Of a DNA stretch of 64,000 bases, positions 1 through 13,100 are shown piece after piece. The position numbers and the translations under genes were made by a program. The DNA comes from Branchinecta lynchi. Its lineage: Eukaryota > Arthropoda > Branchiopoda > Anostraca > Branchinectidae. Positions within the stretch are counted from its first letter, which is position 1. The number at the start of each line of letters is the position of its first letter. The stretch spans positions 1 through 64,000 of the forward strand of contig JAKZAP010000031.1 of the NCBI GenBank assembly GCA_023053575.1. The letters are read 5' to 3'. Under the pieces are notes generated by a model that worked only from the letters and a program-made list of their open reading frames with translations, did not search any database and was not told where the DNA came from.

Positions 1-722
1 ACAAAAATATTTTTGAGAACTATTGAGATAGTTGATTTGAGGGTAAGGAGACATCTTGAATCCGATATGAAAGTTATTTTCTTGCCGGACAAGCACTTCA
101 CCAGGAATCCGGCGAAAACCGGACACAAAATTTGTCGACTAATTTTCGGCTATAGCAGTCCCTACCCATTTATTCTCAAAACCGTACAGCTCAGCGCGCA
201 TGAATGACGATTTTCATTTGTTTATTCTATGGACGTCGGAGAGATCTATTGAAATCGAAGATCGAAGGGGTTGATACATAACGTTCAAAGAAGGAAATAT
301 GTTGTTCAATGAGGAGTCACTGGTAAAGTACAGCTCAAGTTCGTAGACGGGTCCTTTGGTCCTATCTTTAGTCAGAGGAGGAGTTTCAAATTTATGGTAA
401 AAACATGCATGTTTTAAAAGCTAATAAGATATTCATTGAGAGGGTAAGGAGGTCCGCTGAATCCATATCTGAATTTAGTTTTCTTGCTGGACAAATGGCT
501 TATCACGAATTCGGCTAAAACTGGAAATTTTGTTGGAGCTCAAAGTTGTTTCTGAAACCGATTAGAATTTCGGTATCGGGGCAAGGAGATATGCTGATAT
601 AACTTTATTTCAAAAATAAAATTATTCAAGGAATCTGATGAAGACTGAATGGCGAAGACATGGCCCAATTCTTTGAATAAAATGTTGGATTTTTGGGATC
701 CCATCAACACCTTCGGTCTTGT
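1..722 (-). repeat. R2 element, minus orientation, cut by window start
   Basis: This region ends with the R2 left-end signature read in reverse (GGGATCCC, then a GGTCTTGT motif, at about 690-722). It shows degenerate inner units with 'GGCGAAAACCGGA' and 'AAGGAGACATGCTGAATCC'-like words shared with the copies listed below. Chance frames inside it are not genes. Confidence 0.75.
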
Positions 723-1074
723 TCTGTAAATAACAGTCGGTAAAAATGACAAGCCAGTCGGTGAATCGCCCACCAAACATTTTGGCTAGTAACGCCTCTG
801 TTCACCACATAACATTTTTGACCCTTTCTCCATCCAAAATAGAAAATATCGAGTCCTTTGAGAACTTTCGATATGTCCCGAATTTTACCGCATTTTGGTT
901 GAAGGATACCCAGAGGATACCACGGAAATGCCACTTTTTGACGAGAACGGCACCGCGAAGCGGTGTCGATCGAGCTGCAACACTGTCCAATACCGACCTT
1001 CCAGTCTTCAGGCTGTTGACGTATGTGTACTTCTCCGCTTTTAAAATTTTCTCTCTAATTGAATTTGAAGGGAA
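723..1074. promoter_or_regulatory. COA7 upstream region (promoter/5' leader expected)
   Basis: This is single-copy-looking sequence between the R2 remnant and the COA7 start codon. No TATA box or other promoter element is convincing. Assignment rests on position only. Confidence 0.35.
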
Positions 1075-1174
1075 ATGGCTGTGAATCTTCAGAAAGAAGA
1101 AGAGGTGAAACAGTACTTGGAAAATTTGGGTACTGAGTACAGATTCGGCTGTTACCACGAAAAGAAACCGGAAG
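1075..1174 (+). CDS. COA7: COA7 exon 1 (start codon, residues 1-33 and first base of codon 34)
   Basis: The ATG at 1075 is followed by 33 codons ending in GCYHEKKPE, then one base and a GT donor at 1175 (G|GTATGG). The peptide matches the amino terminus of COA7: an acidic EEEVKQYLEN helix, then the first Cys-x8-Cys pair completed in exon 2. The exon is missed by simple ORF finding because it is short and overlaps a longer chance frame on the opposite strand (802-1158). The start is the only in-frame ATG fitting the family length. Confidence 0.9.
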
Positions 1175-4100
1175 GTATGGCAAGATCAGATTCAGCTCAG
1201 TGCAGTAGTGTCAGTCAGTAGGCTAAAATTTTCATAACCTTAATATTGGTCTCAAAATGTTCAAAGAAAGTGTCTGTGTAGTTCTAACTTGGTCCTACGA
1301 TATTCAGATCTTGTTTCTTAATACACTGTAGGCTACAGGACTGCTACAGGAGGGGTACCTGACCTTGATTCACACTTCTCGGTTTTTGTATGCTATGTGC
1401 TGTCCTGACAGTCAACAGGGAAAATATGACTTTTACATGTGTCCAAAAGTACTCAAATTCTGAGCCTTTTCTTTGTTTTGAAAAGGGATTTCTGGATACT
1501 TAACTTTGAGTGTGTTCCATCCTACTTACTACACATTACGTCACAAACTCTGGCTTTTTGCCATCAAGGCTGGAACCATTTTTCCATTTTCCAGCAGAAT
1601 ATCATGCCACAGACGAATCCGACCAATCACATTACAGAGATCCGTCATTACTACACTTACTACGCTCCCGAGTGTGGTAAGCAAATAGTTACTACTAGTT
1701 ACTATTTTGAGAAGGTTGGAACGGTCAGCGTAGTAGCTTTTGGTGAGGTTGGAACCCAAATAGTAACTAGTAGTTACTATTTGCAGATGGGTGGGACACA
1801 CTCTTCACTAACTCTACCTTTTTCATCATTTTGTAAGGCAATCAAGGTAATGGTCGAACGAAGGGATATTGTTTGAAAAGAAAAATATGTTTAACTAGAA
1901 ATATTGAAGTAGTATTTATTTATCCAATATGTAAACTATTCCTTTAGCTTTGATCAGTCTACCACAAACTCCTAATTTTGGGAAAGCCTATGCCAAACAC
2001 TGGATACTGGATGCAACAAAATACTGATGATTTGATTGAAGCTCAGAAATCAACCAACCAGAACTTATCTGTAGTGAGGTAGGTCAGGGTTTGGGTGCCA
2101 ACAGCTATCCAGTGTTTGGCATAGGGTATCCAGCATTAGGAATAGGCTATGCAAAATGCTAAATATATCCAGAGTTTGGCATAGGGTATCCAAAATCAGG
2201 GGTTTATGGTTGACTGGCCTCAATCTAGTATGTTTGTCATGTTTGTTGGTTCCCTTTTAAGCCTGATAGATTATTCTGAAGGAAAGACTTCTCTGGAAGT
2301 TTGAAATCTCGTCTAAGGTTGGATACCCCTCCTGTTAATCCACTTTAACCTAATTTATCTTTTTTAACATTTCTGAGGCCAATTTTGAGGTGATAGGCTA
2401 TATAGTAACTTGAGGCTGGATAGCTTTCCTGGACAGGGGCGTCACTAGCATTTTACCTTTGGTGGGGGGGATGCAGGGCGTCACTATGGGGGTGAGGGGG
2501 GAGCCCCCCCCCCAAAGGTCCTGAGAAAGTTCTTTCATCGGGCAAAGCCCGGCGAAAGTCCACTTGTTTGTCGGGGCTAAGCGCCGTCAAACACAGAAGA
2601 AATATTTTTTTTTATGCTTTTGTAATGCGTCGGTCGACTTGTCGGCGCATCGAGGTCTTCTTATACGCAAGAAATGTAACCCTTCAATCATTTGTCTGGC
2701 AAAACACTGAAGAGATCGAATTCTGCACGCTTTCGCCGTGCCTCGGTATTCTCGTCGGCACATCGGGGTCTTTTTAAACATAAGGAATCTAGAAGAAATA
2801 CATTTTTATGCTTTTTTCGGGGTCGGTTGACTCGTCGACACATCGGGTTCTACTTATCCGTAAGAATTCAAATTCTGCAAACTTTGTCGGGCGCACCTGG
2901 GAAGTTCCAGTCTCAAGAGTGGGAAAACATCACTCTACCAAAACAATTGATAAAAAAATCACTCATCCTACCGCTTTTTCTCGCGTGCTTACCTTAAAAC
3001 CTGTCTAGCCTCCCTGTCAACTGAAGGTACCTCGACAGTTCCTTTAATATGGCTTGTGATGTTGCCATCAATTGCGAATTGGGGGATTGAGACAATGGGC
3101 CATTTGTGGCCTGAGTTTCGGCTGGAGTGTCTGGCCTACCCCGCAGAATAAATAATATGGCTTTCCTCTCTACCTCCTGGAAATCAATGTTCGGAGCGTG
3201 GAAAGCTTCCAAACGTTGCCTTGCCCATGCATGGCACTCTTGGACAAAGTGGATATTTGTCTCTGCATCTACTCCGCATCTGGTACATATTGGAGACTCC
3301 ATTATTCCTGTATTTGAATTATTTTTTCCAAGGTTTCCAATCTCAGTAACAACCTGGATGATTCCCCGGATTTCATATTTTTTCATGGCGATTAGCCTTC
3401 TAGTCAGTGCCTCGTTGAGCGTGGGTATTAAACTTCGCATGGCTGGACAATCCACGCGGTTTTTCCACATTTGCTCTACCTGTTTTTTCATCCATTCCCG
3501 GATTTCTGTCTTCCACCTACTTTCCGGGATGGGAATGAAGGGCTCAGGTCCATAGGTAACTCTTTTGGTAGCTTCCTTTGCTAGTGCATCGGCTTCCTCG
3601 TTTCCTGGGATACCAGAGTGTCCCGGCACCCACATCATTACAGTTAGTTTATACACAAATTTGGCCTGCGGCGCATTTTGTAGTATTCTTGATTTGGAAG
3701 AACTTGTTTCATTTAGTTGGCGTTTTAAGACTGAAATTCGTGAGGATCTGAAACACCTTAAAAGCTAGAACTTGCATGGTAGGTATAGCTAAATTTTTCC
3801 GGAAAAAAGGCATATTTAAAAAAAATTCGTCTGCTGCGCTTAGTTTAACTTGTTTTTGGTACAGTCGTTGGAAGCTTCGCTTTTTAGCGAAAGCTAAAAT
3901 GAAAAGCCAATTATAGGAACTTCAATATACGAAATTACATCAAAAGAATAATCTGGCTGGCGGGAAATGTGTTTTCTCTGCACATTTTTTAGTCCGTCGG
4001 CAGAAAGCGGACGTCCCCCCCCCCCAAAGGTAAAAGGCTAGTGACGCCCCTGAGGGGATGTCCTGTTTGTGCCAACAGACTAAAAATTTGCTGACAAAAC

Positions 4101-7100
4101 ATGTGCCGCTTCGTGGCAACGGCGTACATTTCCCACCAGTATAGACTAGAACCGATGTGAAACTAACTTTAATGCATCAGTTGAGATTATTCCTTTAATT
4201 TAATTTGTTTTATTAATTAAGTAATTATTAATTATTAATAATTCCTAATTAATTATTAATTAGTTTACATATTCGGCATTTCATTTCAGCTTTCGTTATA
4301 AAAGCAAAGATTTCAATGACTGAACTCAGAACAAGTTAAAGGCAAGTGCTGCAGGCAAAATTTGTTTAATCTGCTTTTCTTCCGGACAAATTTGCTATAC
4401 CTACCATACAAGTTCAAGCTTTTAACATGTTTCAAACCCCCACAAATGTCAATCCTAAAACGCCAACTAAATCTTCCAGACAGAGAATCTCAGTTGAGAT
4501 TGTTCCTTTAATGTAACTTCGTATATTTAAATCGCCTTTTCATTTCAGCTCTAGTTAGAAAGCTAAGCTTTTGACGATTATACCCAGAATAAGTTGAAGC
4601 CCCTGCGAAATTTTTTAAATCTATATTTTTTTTTCTGTAAAAATGTGCGCCCGGCAAAATTTTGCAGAATTTGGTTTCTTACGTATAACAAGACCAAAGG
4701 TTGGATGGGATCCCGAAAGTTAATATTTGATCCACAATTGGGTCTTGTCTTTGCCAGAATCCTTGAACATATTTGCTATTGAGATTTGGAAACAGATTGA
4801 TTAGCAAATAGCTAGTCATCTGAGACAACCAAGTTCAGATCTACCTCTATAAGCCATATCTGTTTTGACGATACTGATCAATACTCCCTGCTTTACTTCA
4901 TCCAAATTTCCGGTTTTGGCCGAATTCCTAGCGAATTTTTTGTCCAGCAAAAAAAAGGAAGTTCAGAAACGAATTCAGTATCTCCTTATCCCTATAAAGA
5001 ACATCTAATCAACTTCAAATAAAACTATAACTTATAACAAATTCTCCGGTTTCAGCCGGATTTCGGACGAACTACATCTCCGGGTAAAAAATTATTGTCA
5101 TATACGGATTCAGCGTCTCTTCTTCTTACCTCTAAATCTGTCATCTAATCATCTTAAAATAAAACTTTTGCTTTTAACACAGTTTCGGGTTTTGTCAAGA
5201 TTCCAGACGAACTAGTTGTCCGGGTAGACAATAATTTTCGCATAAGTGTTCAGCATGTCGTCTTATCCCTAAATCGAACATCTAATCAACTTCAAATAAA
5301 ACTTTTGCTTTTAACAAACTTTCCGGTTTTCTCCGGATTCCGGACGAACTACTTGTCCGGCGAGGAAATGGTTTTGATCATCGTCTTCAGAATGTCTCTT
5401 ACCCAATAATCGACTATCACATTAGCTGCTTATAAAAATTTTGTTTGCCCCTTAATTTGAACCCCCTCCCCCACCCCTAAATGTAGGGCTACAGAGCCCA
5501 TCTACGAACTCAACATTACACTTGACCCAAAGAACCCTCACACTAGGGGTCGGCACCGTTTCTGTTTTTGGCTAAAACAGAAACGGTAAAAAACGGCAAA
5601 TAAAAAACGGAGCAGAAACAGAAACGGTGATAAAAAAACGGAAAACCGTTTCTGTTTTTCCGTTTTTTTTCGGAAAAACAGAAACGGACCGTTTTTACAA
5701 AAAAAAACGGCCGTTTTAACAGGTTTTTCTGTTTTTTTTCCCTACTTCTTTGGGTTTATAAGATAACAGTAAGGCGACATTCTGGAACGGTAAGGCGGCT
5801 GTTGGAAAGTGAATAGCATGAGGAGGGGACAGCCTGACAGGAGAAGGTTGTGAGAGAAGGTCGAGTATAATTCTGTAAGGTGAAAAAAAAGGACTCTGCA
5901 CCTGTCTAGTAAACTAAGCCCTTTTTGGGATCCCAAAACGTAAGTTGAGGGATACCTATGACATGGTAAAGTTGTCCGTCTGTCCGTCCGTCCGTCTGTT
6001 AGCACGATAACTCTCGAAGGGGTTGAGATATTTTGATCAAACTTGGCATGAGGACTCTTTAGGTCAAAGTACAGGTCAAGTTCGAAGATGGGCTATGTAG
6101 CTCTATATTTAGGTGTGGGGGAGGGGTTTAAAATTAAAGGGAACAAAAAATATTTTAAAAAGCTAATGAAATAGTCGAATTAGGGGTAAGGAGACATGCT
6201 GAATCCGAATATGAAATTTATTTTCTCGCCAGACAAATAGTTCACCAGGAATCCGGCGAAAACCGGAATATTTGTGGAAAGTAATATGAAGTTGATTGGA
6301 GGTTCGATTTAGGGGCAAGGAAACGTGCTGAGTCCGAATATGAAAATTATTTTCTCGCCGGACAATTATTTCGGCCGGAATTCGGCCAAAACCGGAGAAT
6401 TTGTTTAGAGTAAAATTTTTGTTTAAATTTGATAAGATGTTCGATTAGCGGGTAAGTAGACATGCTGAATTCACATATGACAACCATTTTCTCACCGGAC
6501 GTATAGATCGCTCGGAATCCGGCTGAAACCAGAAAATTTGTTAAGAGTAAAAGTTTAATTGGAAGTTGATTATAGGTAGGATGTAGGGGTAAGGAGACAT
6601 GCTGAATTAGTTTTTGAGCTTTATTTTTTCGCCGGACAAGTAGTTCCGGAATTCCGCAGAAACCGGAAAATTGGCAGAAGTAAGGCAGGAAGTTTCGATA
6701 TGCTTCGTCAAAATAGATATGACTTAAAGGGGTAAACACACATGCTGAATCCATATCTGGATCTGGCGAAGACAAGACCAAATTGTCTGGATCAAATTTG
6801 AACTTTTGGGATCCCATCGAAACCTTTGGTCTTGTTTGTACCCATGGCCAAATGCTGGGGTATGCTGGCAGGGGTGAGTATGGAAGTCATACGTATGTGT
6901 ACCCCTTTTTCCCCAGAAGGGTACCAGGAACCTTAAAAAGCAAAATATTTTAAGGTCAAAAATAGTTCCCAAAGTACTGTATACTGATACCCCTATGCGG
7001 AATAAGGGGTACAATTACGTGTGAGAACCATGGTCACCACTGTCAGCATGCCCCAGCGTTTTGCATGGGCTTCATTCAAGTGCCATATACCGATCACTTT

Positions 7101-10100
7101 TCGGTCGGTCGGTCCACTGTTGCCGAGTTAGTGTACTTCCAGATGTGCTAGGACGATGAAACGACCTCGTGTCTCAGACGTTCCATTTCTCAAGTCCGGT
7201 TCGGATACGATGAATGTGGGAGGGGGTGGGACCGGAAATCTTGTGACATGCTTAAAATTTAGCGATTACGATTAAACTTGGTGGGAAGAACAAGCAGAAG
7301 CCCTTGGTACATCACAGACAGAATTGGACCGGATTTGGGCACTTTGGGGGAAGTTGGAGGGGGTTCCGGAATTCCGCTGATCCGGCTAGGACGATGAAAC
7401 TTGGCAGGAATCAAAGACCCGACCAAATTAACTTGGAAATAGTCAGTTCGGGCATCGTGGGGGAGTGCAGGGAGGAGGAATCCGGAATCTTGAAGTATTG
7501 TAACTTTCGAACGGGTGATCGGATCTTAATGAACCTTGATATTTGGATAGACCTTGTTCCTCGGATGTCCCATTTAAGTACGGACCGGATCCCATGAATG
7601 TGGGGGGGGTGGGGGGTGGACGGGTGTACTGGAAATCTTGTGCCACGCTTAGAGTGGACTGATCGGGAAGAAACTTGGTGGGAAGAACAAGCACAAGAAC
7701 TAGGTACACCCGAGACAGAATGGACCGGATTCGTGCACTGTGGGGGAGGTTGGAGGGGTCCGGAATTCCGGTGATCGCGAGTTAAGGTACTTCCAGGTGT
7801 GCTAGAAGGACGAAACTTGGCTGGAACATTAGTGTCTCGATAAGACTTGGTTCACAAATTGTCACTTTCCAGATCCGACCATCCCTTGAAGTACAGAGTG
7901 AACTGCCAGCTCTCTTGAAGTGCGCACCTTAACAGCAAAGTGAAAAATTGCTTTTGACAAACTTTACATTTCATGATCCCCCGAGGGTCCATGATCATTT
8001 GCGCCACAACGGTTTTGCTTAAAAATTAATTCCTAGCACCCTGAAAGTGCACATCTTTACCGAAAAGTGAAAAAAAAAAACTTTTGAACATTGGAAAAGT
8101 TCGGTGGCTCTTTCTTAGTTGTATAATTACAGCTTTGTAGAAAAATCTCATCAGAAATGGGAGCTTGAAGGCTTCAGCTTTCAGTACAAAACGCTTCGTG
8201 CTTCCTGTTGGTTGGATTTCAAAAAATGCTTCTTAACCGACCAATGGGATGATTGGGATGCGAGACTCCGTTTCGCAAAAGTGTCATTATACCAAAAAGA
8301 AATAGCCAGATTAACGTTTCCAGCAAAAGTATTATTATACCAACAAGAAATAGCAAAATTAACGTTTTCAGCAATTAACCAGCTCAGAATGGTCCAAAGG
8401 CCGATAATTTAGTCAGTAAGTCGAAAGTCCTATACCTCCTAATGTTAATTTTGTTGTTATATTCTTCCTTTAATGATGGTGTAAAAATATCCGTTTCGTC
8501 GGGTAGGGTGCAATCTCTCTATTCTGACTAAAAAATCTTTCCTTCCGAAAAGCGGAAAATATCGGTAGATGGCATAATCCGCCGGGAGAATAAAACCCGC
8601 TAGATTATGCCAGGACGCCACGCGTATAAGTCGGAACAAAAAACAGAAATTTGGAAAAAACAGGTAAAATAAAAACAGAAACGGCTAAAACGGTCATATA
8701 AACAAGAGCTACGAGCTCATATGGCACTTGTACGAGTAGGCTGTACAAGAAAGTAGATGAGAACCTCACAAAATACACCCGCCATCCAAAAATGCGGTTC
8801 GGAAATAGAAATAGGATATTTAGTTTCACTCATTTCTGAGCAGTTCCGGCATCGTCTCGATTGTCTGCAGCAAATGAACATAACTGTTCAAACTTTCATC
8901 CCAATAAATCCATTTGTTTGATCCCTAGACGTGCTACACGATTTCCGGTACTCACTCTATCTCCACCTACCGTGGCCGAATAAGTTCCATCCCGATCGCT
9001 GCACTCTAAGCGTTTGTCAAGATTTCTGGTTCCCTCCACCAGCTCCCCCCCCCCCAGTGACATCGGATCCGGTCCGGATTTAAAGTGGGACGTCTGAGAC
9101 ACGAGGTCATGCTAAATATCAACTTTCATCAAGATCCGACCAACCGTTCGCAAGTTAAAAATACCTCAATTTTGGCTTCCCCGTCCCTCCACCCCCACCC
9201 CCCCCCCAGATGGTCGGATCGGGGAAGTGACTATTTCCTATTTAATCTGGTCGGGTCCTTGGCGAGGGGTTGCTCTCTCTCCGCCACCGGTGTTCACCTC
9301 GACACAGCACCGGCACGGCACCGCGGCACCGGCACGGCAAAGGCACGGCAACGGCGCAACACCGCGGCACCAGCTCGGCACCGGCTCGGCACCAGCTCGG
9401 CACCGGCTCGGCCAATTTCGGATATATAAGTGTAGGTTAGTTCGGATTATTTACAATAATTACGATGAACAAATATCGTTTTCGATAGCGATATTTACGT
9501 TTCGATATCGATATTTGGTGCGATATATCGATCGATCGATATCCGATATATCGCATACTGGATCATCTCGAACTCCGGATAAATAAGAAAGGAATTGCGG
9601 AATACACATTGCTCCAATTTCGTATATATAAGTGTGGGTTATGTTGGATTAATTGCAATCTTTACGAATGAACAAATATCGTTATCGATATCGATATTTA
9701 CTTTCGATATCGATATTTTGTCCGATACATGGATATATCGTTATCGGTATCGAATATCGCCCAAAACTTGAGTCAGCTTCAGTATAGTTTGCTTCTGGTG
9801 AAGGTAATTCAGTGGCGACCAATCTTTTTTTCATATTTGTAGAGTGTGCTAAGAATGATACTTGGCAGGCATATTTAACTTGGAAAAAGTCAATTTCCCC
9901 ATCAGACACTCTGGGAGTGCAATAGAGGTATGCTTATTTGAACGTTCGTGCTTCGAACTTTGCCATTTTCATGCACTTGCTGTGGCTAAATATATGTACC
10001 AGTTAGCCTAAGTAGGTAGTCAAGGAAGGAAAAGATTGGTTCATAAATTCTTTTATAGAGCCAACCACATTCCTTAAAGTACTCATCATAACCACAAAGT

Positions 10101-13100
10101 ACAGAAAATACTTTGGAGCAAAACATATATTTTCATGATCCCCATGAGCCCATGATTATTTGTGAAACAAGGGTTTTGCTTCAAAATGAATTTCCAGCTC
10201 CCTTAAAGGACCCCTCGCACTAATCACTCTTCAACTTACAGTATGTTAAAGTATTTGAATACTTTAACTATGCTGTGCTTTCAATAAATAACTAACTGTT
10301 TTGGCTGTTTTAAGCCTTTTCCGAGACCCGTTGACTTCTAGCGAAACAGGGAAACAATTTGCATAACCGATTTTCCTGATGGAAAAAATTCTCGCAGACA
10401 ACCGTCGCGCAACCGTCTCGAACCGTCGACAGCGTGATACACATCGAAGGTAGCAAAACACGGCAAGTGATAAAATCAGCGAGGTTTTGTTAGAGGGGTT
10501 AGAATGTGTAATGATATGTAATGATTACGGAATCTGTATGTAGTAGAATACGGAAGTAGGTTGCATTAGTATTATAGGTTGCATTAGTTTGAGCAAAATA
10601 TACAACTACGTGATCCCCATGAGCCCATAGTCACTTTTGCCTAAAGGGTTTTGCTTTCACATAATTTCTAGTGCCCTTAAAGTGCAAAAATAAAATACTT
10701 TTCACCAGATCATTCTCTTGATTTCCAAGGGCCCACAATCATTCTTATTTCAAGGGTATGGCTTATAATTAAACACAAGAAACCCAAGAATTTACAAATT
10801 CCTAAATTTCATCCTCTGACCCAGCCTTGCAAGTACCATATGAGCTGCTAGCTCTTGTATTCAACACACATTGCCGACTTCATTCTCGGCCAATATCTGA
10901 TGAAATTTGTTTACATGTACATCAGAAATCGTGCTTTATCACAATACTGTAATTTGAAGTAAAAAAAACCGCGGCACCGGCTTGGCACCGGCTCGGCACC
11001 GGCACGGCACCGGCTCGGCACCGCGGCACCGGCACGGCACCGGCTCGGCACCGGCACGGCACCGGCTCGGCACCGGCACGGCACCGGCTCGGCACCGCGG
11101 CACCGGCTCGGCACCGGCTCGGCACCGGCACGGCACCGGCTCGGCACCGCGGCACCGGCTCGGCACCGGCACGGCACCGCGGCACTGGCTCGGCACCGCG
11201 GCACGCGCCACTTGGTGTACATCGTTTTTGGGAGTGAGCAACCCCTCGGTCCTTGGCATGCTTGCCAATTTTCATTGTCCTAGCACATCAGGAAGCATCG
11301 AACTCGCGGGATCACTAGAAGTTAGGAGTCCCCCCCCCAACTCCCCCAAAGTGAGCGGATCCGTTCCAGTTATGTCAGTCAGGTATCTAGGACTTGTGCT
11401 TGTTCTTTCTACCAAGTTTCATCCGGATCTCTCCACTCTGAGCGTTTTTCAAGTTTCCGGTTTCCCCTTCCAACTCCCCCCAATGTCACTGGCGTCTGAG
11501 ACATGAGGTCCTTCCATATATCAAGTTTCGTTACGATCCGACGACCCGTTCGTAAGCTGAAAATATTTAATTTTTCCAAATTTTTCCGGATTCCCCGTCC
11601 CTCCACTCCCCTTAAGACCCACCCCCAAGATTCATCGGATCCGGTCCGGACTCGAAATGAGACATCTGAGACACGAGATCTTTCCAGATATCAAGTTTCA
11701 TAAAGATCCGATCACCCGTTCGAAAGTGATGAATGTCCCTATTTTCCGGATTCCGCCCCCTCCCCCACGATGGTCGGATCGGGCAAGTGACTATTTCCAA
11801 CTTAGTCTGGTCGGGTCCCTGATATGCCTGCGAAGTTTCATCGTCCTAGCTTGCGTGGAAGTGCCCAAACTATTATTTATGTTTCTTGACTATGTCCAGG
11901 TTAATCAGGTCGTCAATCTTTTAACAATATATACTCCCGCATACGCTCCCTAATACATCCAATATTCCTGACAAGTTCCATTATCCTAACAATGTAATTT
12001 GTTTAGATTATCCACTTTGTTTCTATTCCCGCATTCGCTATCTCATACATGGGCTTGTGGCTCAGTTGGTAGAGCGTTGGACTTTCAACTCAGAGGTTCC
12101 TGGTTCGCTCCCGCACTCGGGCAGCGCTTTTTTTTGCTACTTTTCGCTCCACTTTTGCTTTATAGTTTCCGGACTCCCGGATCCGGGGAAAGTCGGATTG
12201 AAGAAATGATTAATTTTAAGTTGAGCTGGTCCGGTCCCTGATATGCCTGCCAAGTTTCATCGTCCTAGCTTATCTGGAAGTGCCCGAACTAGCAAAACCG
12301 GGACCGACAGACCGACTGACGGACAGAAATTACAATCGCTATATGGCACTTGAGTAAGCTTGAGTAAGCTCAAGTGCCATAAAAACGGAACAGAAACAGA
12401 AACGGCATTAAAAAAACGACTACCTGTTTTCTGTTTTTCTGTTATTAAAAAAAAAAACAGAACAGAAAACGGTAGTAAAAAAACAGAAACAGAAACAGAA
12501 ACAGAAACGGTGCCGACCCCTCACACCCAGTTTCATCAACATATCTCATTCCCTTCGAGAGTTATCGTGCTCACAGACGAACGCGATGTCATAGGCATCC
12601 CTCCACTTACGTTTTGGGATCCCAAAAAGAACCCGATGTGCCGAATGAAATCCGACGCCCGATAAAAGCATTCAGTATTCGGCTTCTTTTTTTTTTTTTT
12701 TTGTATTTTTCAATCAAGTTTAATCCGAATAGCTAAAAGCTAGAAAAGGAATAAAGAAAAGGAATTTTGCCCAACAAGACTGTAAAGATCTTTATTTCTT
12801 ACATGTAAATAAAAGCCGATGTGCCGACGAAACTGAAAACTTTCGGTATTTATTAATCAATCAAGTTTAATCCGAATAGCTAAAAGCTAGAAAAGGAATA
12901 AAGAAAAGGAATTTTGCCCAACAAGACTGTAAACATCATTATTTCTTACATGTAAGTAAAAGCCGATGTGCCGACGAAACTGAAAACTTTCGGGATGTGC
13001 CCGATAACGTGTAATGATAAACGTTTGGTAGCGAAAACGTTTTACAGAATTCGATTTCTTATGTGTGAAAAGAACCTGATGTGCGAGAATACCGACGCCC

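Larger units (their letters stand above)
2434..4052. mobile_element. hAT-like element H1 with 35-bp terminal inverted repeats, carrying an RNase H fragment
   Basis: The ends CAGGGGCGTCACTAGC and GCTAGTGACGCCCCTG are inverted over about 35 bases, including AAAAGGTAAA-like and G-run/C-run parts. The CAGGGG start is typical of hAT. The 8 bases outside do not match (TTCCTGGA and AGGGGATG), so no target duplication is seen. Inside lie a reversed R3 tandem tract (about 2530-2910) and an antisense retrotransposon fragment (2994-3656). A coding transposase is not present. Confidence 0.65.
5544..12525. mobile_element. Putative 7 kb nested insertion with hAT-like inverted ends (H4)
   Basis: The left end TAGGGGTCGGCACCGTTTCT and the inverted right end CAGAAACGGTGCCGACCCC match over 20 bases. 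TCACAC (possibly CCTCACAC) lies on both sides. The two outer flanks rejoin into one R2 element. The inside is a patchwork: ACGGAAACAG low-complexity DNA at both ends, a reversed R2 copy, R1 fragments, minisatellites and a tRNA-like sequence. No transposase frame is visible. It may instead be a short MITE later filled by other insertions. Confidence 0.6.

Noticed and set aside
802..1158. 118-codon minus-strand frame
   Set aside because: It overlaps COA7 exon 1 antisense and has no recognisable features.
2434..4052. Target-site duplication for H1
   Set aside because: The 8 bases on each side (TTCCTGGA, AGGGGATG) differ, so no duplication can be claimed.
10911..11275. Three minus-strand Arg/Ala/Pro/Val-rich frames of 103-117 codons
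   Set aside because: All come from the 11-bp minisatellite, which is open in every frame by construction.
12048..12125. Functional tRNA-Glu gene
   Set aside because: The acceptor stem cannot form and the B box is altered; kept only as a tRNA-like sequence.
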